Shown here piece by piece: positions 11,323-19,836 of a stretch of DNA of 25,989 nucleotides; positions within the stretch are counted from its first letter, which is position 1; every line of letters starts with the position of its first letter. Origin of the DNA: a virus; IMG/VR virus record IMGVR_UViG_3300021519_000061, positions 1 to 25,989 of that record, one strand, 5' to 3'. The position numbers were made by a program, and so were the translations under genes. The notes under the pieces were generated by a model. That model made no database searches. It was not told where the DNA came from and worked only from the letters and a program-made list of their open reading frames with translations.

Positions 11323-11673
11323 ATGACAACCAAAACAATATACAGAGCATCCATCACTCCGGCTACATGGAGGCCTAGAATCGAAATTCGGGCGTTTGTA
11401 GAGGAATCTCAGCCAGTTGGCGGGCCGATTGTCAGCTACATTAAGCCAGGGCATTCTTTGGAGCGGATAACGGCTGAGAACTCAATGCAAGAAATCCCTG
11501 CCTTCATGACGATGAGGCTAGAAGAGGCTCAAACGCTAATGGATCAGATGTACGAGGCGGGTATTAGGCCGACTGCGGGCGCGGGCAGTGTTGGACAATT
11601 GAGCGCTGTACAAGCTCACCTTGATGATATGCGCAAACTGGCGTTTCAGTTGATAGGGGGAGTGAAACCATGA
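11323..11673 (+). CDS. Conserved-type phage hypothetical protein, 116 aa
   Basis: The start is ATG after TTTTTT with no ribosome-binding sequence. The N-terminal half holds strands (KTIYRASITPATWRPRIEIR, GGPIVSYIKPG). The C-terminal half, EAQTLMDQMYEAGIRPTAGAG followed by SVGQLSAVQAHLDDMRKLAF, closely follows a motif I know from many unnamed phage proteins in which an LMD(E/Q)...G(I/L)RPxxG segment leads into an HLxDMRxL helix. Its function is unknown. It overlaps the next gene by four bases and lies in the packaging region. Confidence 0.78.
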   Translation: MTTKTIYRASITPATWRPRIEIRAFVEESQPVGGPIVSYIKPGHSLERITAENSMQEIPAFMTMRLEEAQTLMDQMYEAGIRPTAGAGSVGQLSAVQAHLDDMRKLAFQLIGGVKP

Positions 11674-11900
11674 GAACCCTCCTATACAGTGCTAAAGCAG
11701 CCGCTGAAATTTATAACGGCCCGCCAAGTAAAGCGAAATTAGCGGATGGCAGAATTGTAGATTTTACCGCCCAAGTATCTTGGCATAGCAATTGGCGAAA
11801 GGATTATCGTTGGCCCGACGCTGTAGAAGTGGGTTCTATTGATGATAGTGACCAAATCATCAGTTACGGCAAACACAAAGATGACACATGGGGCGTCTAG
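11670..11900 (+). CDS. Hypothetical protein, 76 aa
   Basis: Not recognised. A compact protein with MRTLLYSAKAAAEIYNGPPS at the front, then KLADGRIVDFTAQVSW and aromatic-rich HSNWRKDYRWPDAVEV, ending IISYGKHKDDTWGV. The strand-like middle suggests a small beta fold. It overlaps the previous gene by four bases. Ninety-three bases without a clear gene separate it from the large terminase. Confidence 0.65.
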   Translation: MRTLLYSAKAAAEIYNGPPSKAKLADGRIVDFTAQVSWHSNWRKDYRWPDAVEVGSIDDSDQIISYGKHKDDTWGV

Positions 11901-11993
11901 CGCTCAAGCCATTCAAGTCCTACCTTCCCGCTTGCATCCCAATGTAGTTGCGTTACGCTTTGTGATGCAAAGTATGCAATTCAATCGCTGTAA

Positions 11994-13844
11994 ATGACCA
12001 TTGAAGACCTACCAGCCTTCCTTGCAGAGATAGGGCTCAAGCGAGCTACGGAGCATCATCCACGCATTGCTCAATTCAGGGATACGCTTGAAGCGATCAA
12101 GCCGGGATTGCATGATAGCCTCCTATTCTCTGGAGACATGGAGAAGTGTCAGGCGTTGATTGATGGCTACCAGAAGCGCCAGGAAGAGATAGAGCAAGAA
12201 GAGTCCGACCCTTTGCGGTACGGGTTCAGGGTGCCTGGGTCATACGTTATTGACAAGGAAATTGAACGTATTCGAGAAAAGCCGAATGTAATTCCATTTA
12301 TTCTAAACCTGGGAGGCAATAGATCGGGCAAAACTGATGACGCCGCCCGTAGAATCATGGAATTGATGTGCTCAAGGCCAAATGTGAGCGTGGCTATTCT
12401 TTGCCCTTCGCAAGCACAGGCCCGCGATGTGGCTATGGCATACTTGTGGCGCTATTTCCCGCCAGAGTGGAAAGAGGAGGAAACCGGGAAGAAAAGACAT
12501 GGGGCCAAAGGCAGTTATTCATACAACGAGAAAACAGGCTTCACGGATGACAAGTTTACACTTCCAAACGGATCAAAGTGCATATTCAAATTCTATTTAG
12601 ATGGCAATGTGACGGCATGGGAGGGCACTACATACGACGCAGTATGGGCGGATGAAGAAGTAACGCAAGATTGGGTTGATGCTGCTCAGGTGCGCCTCTC
12701 TGACAGAACGGGACTATTGCTTTTAACGTTTACGCCAATCAAAGGCATGACGCCTGTAATCAGCTCTATTCAGGCCAATTGCTCAGTTGTTCAACGAAGG
12801 GACGGAGGATCAGATGTGATTCCGCGCAAAGGTCTGGAAAAATTGCCATACCTGGAGCGATCAAACTCGGCTTCTGTTGTTTACTTTTGGCCGCAAGACA
12901 ATCCTTACGGTGGATGTAAAACCAATGAAAACACTGCAATTGATAAAAAGTGGCCGTTGTCACTTATTAAATGTCGATTGTATGGAATTGCCTACATGGT
13001 CAAGGACGCGGCATTCCCAACGTTCTCACTTGAAGCCCATAGCTTAACACCGTCAAAAGAGTTCATCGAGAAGCTTCATGTGGATGCCAAGAAGGGAATT
13101 AAGCCGACCTGGTATCATGTAGTCGATCCATGCTCAGGCCGTCCGTTCTTTATGAAGTGGTACATGGTTCTTCCTGGACTTGGGCAACCTCGCGCTATTT
13201 GCATGAGGGAATGGCCACAACAGGAAGACTATATACCGGGATGGGGAGACCCCGGGGAATGGGCAGTTCCAAGCAAAGACGGAAGACTAAAGGACGGTGA
13301 ACGAGGATCAGCGCAGGAAGTGAAAGGATTCACGGTGAACTTCATGCATTCCGAAATGGATCGGATAGAACATGAATTGGCTGTTGAATTCGAGGGCGCA
13401 GAAGATCCTGAAGCGATGATTGAGCCTTATGTACGCTTGATGGACTCGCGAGGCGGAAGCGTGTCGCAAATGGCGGGAGATTCCAATGATACGCTTATTG
13501 ATGAGTTCTACAAACTTCGCGATGGAGACAAGCCAGCGCGCGATTTCGTAAAGGCCAGTGGGCAGAACCTGAATCCTTCTGGTCATCGCAGTACAGACGG
13601 AATCCACCTTATCAACGACTGGCTAGGCTACAGGCAAGATGAACCATTGAGTGCGCTGAACGAGCCGCGATTGCGCTACCACATCCGTTGCACTAATAGC
13701 CTGTGGGCTTTGAAGAACTTCACAGGCGCGGACGGAAACGAGGGCGCGTGCAAAGATCCAATCGACGTTGACCATTACTTTGTCCGAGACGATCCACAAT
13801 ACGTGGATGGCAAGGGTTTTATTATCGACAATGGAAGGAGATAG
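11994..13844 (+). CDS. terL: Terminase large subunit
   Basis: The 616-aa protein is the packaging motor: an ATPase that threads DNA through the portal and a nuclease that cuts the concatemer. Walker A is LGGNRSGKTDD (G107-T114). Walker B is TTYDAVWADEEV with D220, E221 and E222. The coupling motif is LLLLTFTPIKG (241-251). The C-terminal RNase H-like nuclease starts with WYHVVDPCSGRPFFMKW, whose Asp fits the first metal ligand, and ends near KDPIDVDHYFVRDDPQY with further acidic ligands. The 105 residues before Walker A are a longer N-terminal extension than in many TerL proteins. It is followed by a small HTH-like gene and the portal. Confidence 0.93.
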   Translation: MTIEDLPAFLAEIGLKRATEHHPRIAQFRDTLEAIKPGLHDSLLFSGDMEKCQALIDGYQKRQEEIEQEESDPLRYGFRVPGSYVIDKEIERIREKPNVIPFILNLGGNRSGKTDDAARRIMELMCSRPNVSVAILCPSQAQARDVAMAYLWRYFPPEWKEEETGKKRHGAKGSYSYNEKTGFTDDKFTLPNGSKCIFKFYLDGNVTAWEGTTYDAVWADEEVTQDWVDAAQVRLSDRTGLLLLTFTPIKGMTPVISSIQANCSVVQRRDGGSDVIPRKGLEKLPYLERSNSASVVYFWPQDNPYGGCKTNENTAIDKKWPLSLIKCRLYGIAYMVKDAAFPTFSLEAHSLTPSKEFIEKLHVDAKKGIKPTWYHVVDPCSGRPFFMKWYMVLPGLGQPRAICMREWPQQEDYIPGWGDPGEWAVPSKDGRLKDGERGSAQEVKGFTVNFMHSEMDRIEHELAVEFEGAEDPEAMIEPYVRLMDSRGGSVSQMAGDSNDTLIDEFYKLRDGDKPARDFVKASGQNLNPSGHRSTDGIHLINDWLGYRQDEPLSALNEPRLRYHIRCTNSLWALKNFTGADGNEGACKDPIDVDHYFVRDDPQYVDGKGFIIDNGRR

Positions 13845-13847
13845 ACA

Positions 13848-14081
13848 ATGATTCCACTACCAACACACCCGCCAGCAAAACGAAAGCACATTGCGCGAAC
13901 ATTTGGGCGCGGTGAAGTTTTGCGGCTTTGCAAAGAGGCCGGATATGGCAGAGATGCGGCACAAATGCTATTTTTTAACGTTGGATGCGCGGCTAGAATT
14001 CTGTTGCCTCCTTGTAAGTATGCGCGTTATAGTCGCGAAGTAGTACTATCAGTCTTGGGGCTAGACCAAAGCAATCTATGA
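13848..14081 (+). CDS. Small HTH-like protein between terminase and portal, 77 aa
   Basis: The 77-aa protein has a basic N-terminus (PPAKRKHIARTFGRGEVLRL) and then a pattern GEVLRLCKEAGYGRDAAQML, ending ARYSREVVLSVLGL, which looks like a helix-turn-helix with a closing SREVVLxVLG helix as in excisionase-like and MerR-like DNA-binding proteins. A clean AAGGAG ribosome-binding sequence precedes its ATG, one of the best in the window. Its stop overlaps the portal start. Such a gene here could be a regulator of the late operon or a packaging helper. Confidence 0.65.
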   Translation: MIPLPTHPPAKRKHIARTFGRGEVLRLCKEAGYGRDAAQMLFFNVGCAARILLPPCKYARYSREVVLSVLGLDQSNL

Positions 14082-16345
14082 CCGACAATTCTTCACGAAG
14101 CACGCGCCGCCTTTACAAGGTGAACAGCGATTCCACGCCCGACGTTAAAGCCGCAATCCAAGAATTGACGGAAAACATGTCGGACCTTCAATACTGGATT
14201 GGAGAAGCGCAACAGGATGAGCGAGTTTTACTAGCTGAATGGGATGGGCAGGACTCACGAACAGGCCGCAAATGGGACGCTATCTATAGGAAGCCTGTAG
14301 CGCCGTGGGATGGATCAAGCGATACGGTTGTGCGAGATGCCGACGCCGCAAGTGATGAGATTGTGATGTTGATGGTCAGTGCATTCATGACGGCAACGCC
14401 TAGCGCCATCCAGCAGAACGCAGGGACGGCTAATGCTGCCGGAAAGGTCGGAACGCTGCTGAAGTACGAGGTGCGCCAACGGATGCGGCGGAATCTCTGG
14501 CAAGAACTGAACTTCTTTGCCAATTGGGGCGTTGATTACGGGCATTCCGTGATGGAAATTGGATGGAAACGCGAGTTCACTACTGGAAACGGCAAGATTT
14601 CAGCGGAAGAACTGGCTGCGTGGATCGTGCAATCGGCACAACCGCAACAAGACGGGCAACAAATCGCGCCTCAAATCATTGAGAATGTAGCGGAAGAAAT
14701 TAACGCAGCGCTGGCGGATAAGGTCCGATGGAGCCAAGTCATTGCCATGATTCAGGGTAAATACCCTCTATTGAGTGATAAGAGAGCGCGTAAAATAGCT
14801 GCTCAACTAGCCAAGGATGGTGGAGAGGTAGAGTTTCGCCTACCAATCGAGAAGCCTGGACAGCCATTTGCAAGAGCGTTCTGCCCTGGGATTGACTTTT
14901 TCAGACCATGGCGAAACGATGTAATCGGCAAATCACCATTTCGAGCCGTAATTATCCCATATTCTGAGTCTGAAATATGGGCGAAAATCAACACGGACGG
15001 ATGGGATGAAGATTTTTGCGAGCGTCTAATCAGTCTAGGGCCACAGAAAGCGATCAATTCAGGCGCAATTGACCAGACTGGCGTTCCACACACCATGGGA
15101 CGCCCGATCTTTGACGCGAACGTTGCCAAAGCGAATTCACGCAGGAATCAGGAAATGCACTCCTACTATGAAGTGGTTCATATGTGGATTGAATGCGTTG
15201 ATGAAGACCATTTCCCCGCGCTGTATGAAGTAATTTTTCACCCTGCTATTGGCGATCATAACAGGGAGCAACTATTTGCTGTCAACCGCCTTGTTGATGA
15301 CTACGCAGAAGGCGGGAAATTCGTTGAATTCCGCCGTGAGTACAAATCCCGTTCACCGTGGGAATCGCGAGGCGTTCCACGCTTGCTTACGCATCCTCAA
15401 CTTGAGCGCAAGTACATGCGTGACGGGCGAATCAACCGAAACGAAATGGCGACGAATCCGCCAATTCGTACCACGCGCAGGAATTCAGCAGGCAAGCCTG
15501 AACGTCTTGGTATGCGTCCCGGCGCTGTCATGATGGAGGAAAGGGGGCAGGAATCCGGCTTTGTTGCACCTCCCGTATTCGATGAGGGTAGTGTTGCGGA
15601 AGAAGAAATGATCATGCGCGACAACGCCAACCTTTGCGGACTGTTCCACAAAGATGTGTTGCCAGCTAAAACAACCATGCACCAACAGTACATGGTTTGG
15701 AATTTCTTGGAGTCATGCCGGGAAATCTTGATCAAGGTCTTGCAGTTTGACCAACAGTACATGGATCCGATTAACGTTTCCCGCGTTATCGGCGGCGGCG
15801 ATCTTCCGTTTGCAGTGACTCGCGAGGAAATCGCAGGGCAATTCGATGTTCAACTGACAATGGATGTTCGCATGTCCAATGTTGAATACGTTCAGGCAAT
15901 CTGGCAGGTGATGATGGAGGGCATTAACGCTGATAGGGCTGGTGCAATCGACACGACAACGGCTATTCGCTGGTTGTATCAATCTGTCGATCCGGTTCTT
16001 GCTGACATGTGTATCTCCGATCCGCAGGCAGTGGCGCAGGATGAAGCAGACGATGAGCGGCGGGAAGTTGCCAACGCTGTGATTGGCATTTCCACAACTC
16101 CAAAGAAGGCAGGGAATCCACAATCCCGACTTGATGCGCTTCATCAAGAAATGACGACGAATCCAACTGTCTCGCAGGCGTATCAGTCGAATCCACGCAC
16201 TCAGGAAATTCTCACGGCCCGCGCCAAAACATGGATGCAAGCGCTACAGCAAAGACGAAATGCCAGCACGGGCGCGACTGGATACACACCGCCTGATTTC
16301 ATGGAATCTGGCCCAAAAGCTAACTTAACGCCAGCGCAACAATGA
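14078..16345 (+). CDS. Portal protein (large, 755 aa)
   Basis: Position right after the large terminase, size and composition fit the portal, the dodecameric ring at one capsid vertex through which DNA enters and leaves. N-terminal YWIGEAQQDERVLLAEWDGQ, KPVAPWDGSSDTVVRDADAA (the PWxGSSD segment is typical of large portals) and a central wing with FARAFCPGIDFFRPWRNDVI support it. Near 480-590 lie conserved-looking MIMRDNANLCGLFHKDVLPA and QYMVWNFLESCREILIKVLQ. The Gln-rich C-terminal 100 residues may form the barrel or internal tail. At 755 aa it is larger than siphovirus portals and near P22's 725 aa. No protease fusion is seen. Confidence 0.82.
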   Translation: MTDNSSRSTRRLYKVNSDSTPDVKAAIQELTENMSDLQYWIGEAQQDERVLLAEWDGQDSRTGRKWDAIYRKPVAPWDGSSDTVVRDADAASDEIVMLMVSAFMTATPSAIQQNAGTANAAGKVGTLLKYEVRQRMRRNLWQELNFFANWGVDYGHSVMEIGWKREFTTGNGKISAEELAAWIVQSAQPQQDGQQIAPQIIENVAEEINAALADKVRWSQVIAMIQGKYPLLSDKRARKIAAQLAKDGGEVEFRLPIEKPGQPFARAFCPGIDFFRPWRNDVIGKSPFRAVIIPYSESEIWAKINTDGWDEDFCERLISLGPQKAINSGAIDQTGVPHTMGRPIFDANVAKANSRRNQEMHSYYEVVHMWIECVDEDHFPALYEVIFHPAIGDHNREQLFAVNRLVDDYAEGGKFVEFRREYKSRSPWESRGVPRLLTHPQLERKYMRDGRINRNEMATNPPIRTTRRNSAGKPERLGMRPGAVMMEERGQESGFVAPPVFDEGSVAEEEMIMRDNANLCGLFHKDVLPAKTTMHQQYMVWNFLESCREILIKVLQFDQQYMDPINVSRVIGGGDLPFAVTREEIAGQFDVQLTMDVRMSNVEYVQAIWQVMMEGINADRAGAIDTTTAIRWLYQSVDPVLADMCISDPQAVAQDEADDERREVANAVIGISTTPKKAGNPQSRLDALHQEMTTNPTVSQAYQSNPRTQEILTARAKTWMQALQQRRNASTGATGYTPPDFMESGPKANLTPAQQ

Positions 16346-16641
16346 GTGAACATTCCGAAAAGTTACTTGTAGAGACAATCATGGAGGGCGGCTATATGTC
16401 GCTAGCAGATTGCCAGCGAGAATTGCAAGGTTGTGCTACTCATCCGCACATCAAGGCAGTTATCAGTTTGATTGAGCGACGTATTTCTATTGCTCGCGAG
16501 GATTCGGAAATACTAGGGGCAACGCATCAAATGCGCGATGAGAGTTGCGGTGCTGCGCGATATTTGCGCGATCTAAGGACAGAATTGAACGGCATGTTGT
16601 ATAAAGCGCCAGAACCGACTACAGAACCAAAGGTAAATTGA
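16342..16641 (+). CDS. Hypothetical protein, 99 aa, between portal and scaffold
   Basis: Not recognised. It is an all-helical, charged protein (EKLLVETIMEGGYMSLADCQ, HPHIKAVISLIERRISIARE, RYLRDLRTELNGMLYKAPEP), with three cysteines but no metal pattern. Start overlaps the portal stop by four bases (ATGA). Genes at this place in other phages encode head-completion or scaffold-assisting proteins, but no homology is visible. A 92-base gap with a weak promoter follows. Confidence 0.68.
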   Translation: MSEHSEKLLVETIMEGGYMSLADCQRELQGCATHPHIKAVISLIERRISIAREDSEILGATHQMRDESCGAARYLRDLRTELNGMLYKAPEPTTEPKVN

Positions 16642-16647
16642 GCGGAT

Positions 16648-16675
16648 TTGTACGGATTCGTACATCGTTTACATT
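16648..16675 (+). promoter_or_regulatory. Weak promoter candidate before scaffold and capsid genes
   Basis: TTGTAC (16648-16653), 16 bases, TACATT (16670-16675), overlapping a small palindrome TGTACG-GATT-CGTACA (16649-16664). The leader to the ATG at 16734 would be about 50 bases. Hexamer matches are modest. An extra promoter before the capsid genes would make sense for their high demand, but this is tentative. Confidence 0.3.
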
Positions 16676-16733
16676 GTTTCGATAGTTATTGGAAGTCTTC
16701 ATTATAGCACGGCGTGTTATCGCTGATGTTATT

Positions 16734-17852
16734 ATGGGAAGACCATCAAAAACTGCTAGTCCAACACCAACGGCCCAAACGGCACCAGCCGATAAGCCTA
16801 AGATCGTAGTTGCTTACGGTCCTGCCAAGAGTTCGGCAGACAACAGCCCTCAGCGTTCGGAATCTGAACTTCTAAAGTCGTTTGAATCTTTGCCTGGAAT
16901 TATGCCAGGTATGGAGGATGAACCGCCCGCAGAAGCAAAGAAAGAGAATCCGAGCGAACGCCCAAAAACTCAAGAAATCGAAGGCGACGACGATACGGAG
17001 AATCAGCCAAAATCCAAGAAGGAGACAAAGCCAAAGGAAACTAAGGCATTACTTCCCGACGAGGATGAGGAAGATGACTCCGAGGAATCTGAAGACGACG
17101 ATGAAGCAGAGCCAGAAGGCAAAGTTGAAGACAAGAAAATTGCCGAAAAGCTTTTCAAAGCACGCGAAAAGAAGCGGGAGTTAAAGGCAAAGGTTGCCGC
17201 CGCAGAAGCTCGCGCCGCTGAATTGGAAAGTAAGCTAAGTGGAGTCCTAACGAATACCGCGCCAATTGGCGAGTTGTTCACTGGAGTCTATGAAGGCGTG
17301 AAGACAACGGAAGACCTCGACAGGGTGCGCGATCACTTACAAAATTGGGTTGATTACCTGGAAGATAATTCCGATGGCTACATGAACGGCGAAACGGAAG
17401 TAGAAGCCAAAGAAGCCAAAGCCCAATTGCGAGCGTATCGGAATGAACTGAAACGCTCCAGTAAGATCGAAAGCTTCTTTGAAAACCGGGAGAAGTCGGC
17501 AGCGAAAGCCAAAGAACTTTATCCATGGGTTTCTAACGTTTCGAGCAAACGGCATGATCTTGTTTTGGACCTAGCTAAAGAATTTCCAGAAGTGTCACGA
17601 TCCGCTCATTCTTCCCTTCTCTTGGGAAGGCTCAGCATCGCAAAGCTTGTGGAATCTGGCGAATATACCCTTGTCAAAAAAGGCACTGTTACGGCAGCGC
17701 CAGGCAAGGAAAAAGCTTCACCGAAAGTAACGCGCCAAGAACCAATTGAGCAAGCTCAAGAACAATCGCCAATCCAACGGCAGCGGCAACGCCCGCCAAC
17801 CGCGCAGGATTTGGAAGAACGCTTTATGAGCCTTCTAGGGAGCAGTCAATAA
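16734..17852 (+). CDS. Capsid scaffolding protein (probable)
   Basis: I use the ATG at 16734 (372 aa); the longer frame needs a TTG start. The protein begins MGRPSKTASPTPTAQTAPAD, has a long disordered acidic/Lys-rich region (residues about 75-130, with DEDEEDDSEESEDDDEAEPE), then a strong coiled coil (KLFKAREKKRELKAKVAAAE, followed by ARAAELESKLSG), a helical part with two NYLED-like Asp-rich turns, and a C-terminal QDLEERFMSLLGSSQ helix. Acidic, helical, coiled-coil proteins between portal and major capsid genes are typically scaffolds that guide procapsid assembly and then leave. No catalytic triad for a protease is apparent. Confidence 0.72.
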   Translation: MGRPSKTASPTPTAQTAPADKPKIVVAYGPAKSSADNSPQRSESELLKSFESLPGIMPGMEDEPPAEAKKENPSERPKTQEIEGDDDTENQPKSKKETKPKETKALLPDEDEEDDSEESEDDDEAEPEGKVEDKKIAEKLFKAREKKRELKAKVAAAEARAAELESKLSGVLTNTAPIGELFTGVYEGVKTTEDLDRVRDHLQNWVDYLEDNSDGYMNGETEVEAKEAKAQLRAYRNELKRSSKIESFFENREKSAAKAKELYPWVSNVSSKRHDLVLDLAKEFPEVSRSAHSSLLLGRLSIAKLVESGEYTLVKKGTVTAAPGKEKASPKVTRQEPIEQAQEQSPIQRQRQRPPTAQDLEERFMSLLGSSQ

Positions 17853-17876
17853 ACAAGCAACTAACCACCCCATTTT

Positions 17877-18875
17877 ATGCCCCAGACATTTGCAAGGACT
17901 CAGGTAGGTGTACGCGAAGATCTCGCCGACCTAATCTCACTCATTGACCAGAAAACCACGCCACTTCTTACTAGCGCACCGCGAGGCAAGGAACTCGTGA
18001 ACGTTCGTTTCGATTGGCAAGCCGATAGCTACGATCCGCCCGACACTTCCGGCGTTATTGACGGTTCCGACGTTTCGCAGACGCAGGACGCCGCCAAGAA
18101 TCGCGCACGCCTTTATGGCATGTGCCAGCGTCAATGGCAGACTCCAAAGGTCTCCAACTTTACCGACATCACCGACGTTGCAGGCGTTGGGCGCGGTAAA
18201 GAGATGGCTCGCGCTATCATGAAGTGCTCCACGCAGCTTAAGCGCTCTGTGGAAGCTACGTTGTGTTCCGACAACTCCAGTCAGGAAGACAACGGCACTG
18301 TGGAATACAAGACTCGCGGTCTTGGTGAATGGATCAAGGCGACGGCTCAAAGCCATTTGCCTGTCGATTCAAACTTCCTCACGCCATCGGCTTCTATCGA
18401 CACTACGGCTACGGGTTCGCTTGCGATCTCGAATATCAATGCGGTACTTCAAAGTCAGTACAATCAGACGGGCTCGGTTAATACCTATACCCTGCTTGTT
18501 GGGCAGGCAATCAAAGCCGCATTCACTGAGTTGGTGTCTTACCAAGGCACTCGCGGCGGTAGTAGCTCCATCCTGAAAACGGAACTTGGCTCGGCTAACG
18601 CCTGGGAACACAACATTCAGTCGTTTACTGGCGACTTTGGAACCTATGATCTTGTTCTCTCCAACTGGCTTGGATGGAACAATACAACCAAGGTTCCAAA
18701 CCTGTTCCGAGGCTACGCCTTGGACATGGATATGCTGGAACTGCGCATGAACACGCCTTGGCGAGTGACTAAGCTTCCAAACCTTGGCGGCGGTGAGCGT
18801 GCTATCGTTGAAGTTGTTTATGGCCTTATGGTCAAGAATCCTCTCGGTTTGGCTAAATTCGCCGCTTCGAGCTAG
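17877..18875 (+). CDS. Major capsid protein (DUF5309 / SU10-like)
   Basis: The 332-aa protein follows the HK97-fold family seen in phages with DUF5309/SU10-type capsids. The N-terminal FARTQVGVREDLADLISLID then TTPLLTSAPRGKELVNVRFD is the arm leading to a VRFDWQADSYDPP segment; SGVIDGSDVSQTQDAAKNRA and CQRQWQTPKVSNFTDITDVA continue the pattern, and a long helix (GRGKEMARAIMKCSTQLKRS then VEATLCSD) forms the spine. The C-terminal half has the expected strands (ERAIVEVVYGLMVKNPLGLA). It follows the scaffold gene. The start ATG comes after CCCCATTTT and has no ribosome-binding sequence, strange for the most abundant virion protein. Confidence 0.85.
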   Translation: MPQTFARTQVGVREDLADLISLIDQKTTPLLTSAPRGKELVNVRFDWQADSYDPPDTSGVIDGSDVSQTQDAAKNRARLYGMCQRQWQTPKVSNFTDITDVAGVGRGKEMARAIMKCSTQLKRSVEATLCSDNSSQEDNGTVEYKTRGLGEWIKATAQSHLPVDSNFLTPSASIDTTATGSLAISNINAVLQSQYNQTGSVNTYTLLVGQAIKAAFTELVSYQGTRGGSSSILKTELGSANAWEHNIQSFTGDFGTYDLVLSNWLGWNNTTKVPNLFRGYALDMDMLELRMNTPWRVTKLPNLGGGERAIVEVVYGLMVKNPLGLAKFAASS

Positions 18876-18917
18876 TAGCCACACAACCCAATCAAGAACC
18901 TCTGACAACCTAACTAT

Positions 18918-19415
18918 ATGGCTGCATACACTGGACTTACACTCAATACGGCGGTTAAACCGCTATCCGCTGAACAATCTCGCCAAACTGGGTTCACCCA
19001 CATCGCGACGATCAAGTATACGGACTTCAACACGATCACGGGCGGCACTACTGGCGACACGCTGGATATTGCCATCGGCACTACTCCCGCGAGTTTCCTT
19101 ATTGACCACGTGACAATGAACGTCAAGACGGCGTTCAGCACATCGTCAACAGGAACGCTCACAATGGGCTTTGGCATTAGCTCTAGCGTTGCGGTTTATC
19201 TCGCAGCGCAGAGCTTGCTTACAGCAGGCCCCAAGGCCGTCACGGCTGGCGCTGTTCCTGCGGGATCAACGTCAACTACTGGCGCTAGTGCGGTAACGCT
19301 TACCTGCCGTCTCACGACTGGCACGGCGGGTGTTCTAACGGACGTTTCTGCAGGCGTGGTAGACATCTACTTCCGTATGATCGACCTGAACACCATCGAC
19401 TCGACCAACTACTAA
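18918..19415 (+). CDS. Probable capsid decoration or head protein, 165 aa
   Basis: A Ser/Thr/Gly/Ala-rich, strand-rich protein with very few charged residues (LDIAIGTTPASFLIDHVTMN, TGTLTMGFGISSSVAVYLAA, GASAVTLTCRLTTGTAGVLT, VVDIYFRMIDLNTIDS). It reads as a beta-sandwich. Proteins of this kind directly after the major capsid gene usually decorate or stabilise the capsid surface. No ribosome-binding sequence precedes the ATG. Two hairpins follow its stop. Assignment is by position and composition, not a family motif. Confidence 0.62.
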   Translation: MAAYTGLTLNTAVKPLSAEQSRQTGFTHIATIKYTDFNTITGGTTGDTLDIAIGTTPASFLIDHVTMNVKTAFSTSSTGTLTMGFGISSSVAVYLAAQSLLTAGPKAVTAGAVPAGSTSTTGASAVTLTCRLTTGTAGVLTDVSAGVVDIYFRMIDLNTIDSTNY

Positions 19416-19418
19416 CCC

Positions 19419-19475
19419 TTTGGCTGAAAGGCCAAACCCCAAGACGGCGGGCGGGCTCATTCTGGGCTCGCCCGC
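19419..19475 (+). terminator. Two hairpins after the capsid/decoration gene pair
   Basis: TTTGGC-6-GCCAAA (19419-19436) is followed by GCGGGCG (19447-19453) pairing with CGCCCGC (19469-19475). No T-tract follows either, so they are weak as factor-independent terminators but fit 3' stabilising stems or partial terminators that keep capsid message levels above those of downstream genes. Confidence 0.5.
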
Positions 19476-19490
19476 TCATAGGATTTGCAA

Positions 19491-19832
19491 ATGTCTGAAT
19501 CTTTCCAGAGCTTAGTTGATGTCTACGGTCCTCAAGTGGCTAATGCAGTCATGGAGGAATTTAGGACTGGTGTTAACTTTGAGCTTATCAAGGCTCAAAA
19601 AGCGCACCGTCAAATGAGCGCAACGCCGCACGCTCGATCTGGTAGCATTAACGGCCTCGGCTACATCGCCGCCGATATTCCAGCCGACATCTATTGGAAT
19701 TGGGAAGGTGCAAAGCCTGGGTTCTGGAAAGATCCATCTAACCGCGAATGGTTTTTGAAGCAAAATCCAGAGTATCGCCGCAAGTACCAACCAAAACCGA
19801 GGGTCGGATGGGTGCCAATTCTCACAGCTTGA
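19491..19832 (+). CDS. Hypothetical virion-region protein, 113 aa
   Basis: The ATG at 19491 is preferred over a TTG two codons earlier. The protein starts MSESFQSLVDVYGPQVANAV with a helix, then HRQMSATPHARSGSINGLGY and an aromatic, Pro-rich C-terminal part (DIPADIYWNWEGAKPGFWKD, then NREWFLKQNPEYRRKYQPKP). That last pattern recurs in small unnamed phage proteins near the capsid genes. No catalytic or membrane feature is seen. It lies just after two hairpins that may lower its transcript level. Confidence 0.72.
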   Translation: MSESFQSLVDVYGPQVANAVMEEFRTGVNFELIKAQKAHRQMSATPHARSGSINGLGYIAADIPADIYWNWEGAKPGFWKDPSNREWFLKQNPEYRRKYQPKPRVGWVPILTA

Positions 19833-19836
19833 TTTT

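Noticed and set aside
15713-16240. 175-aa minus-strand frame inside the portal region
   Set aside because: Antisense to a convincing portal gene, rich in Arg/His/Cys/Leu as expected from a shadow.
17003-17281. Ser-rich minus-strand frame
   Set aside because: The Ser runs are simply the complement of the Asp/Glu codons of the acidic scaffold region.
18369-18908. 179-aa minus-strand frame
   Set aside because: It lies wholly antisense to the major capsid gene; its composition is what antisense of that gene gives, with no motif and no start signal.
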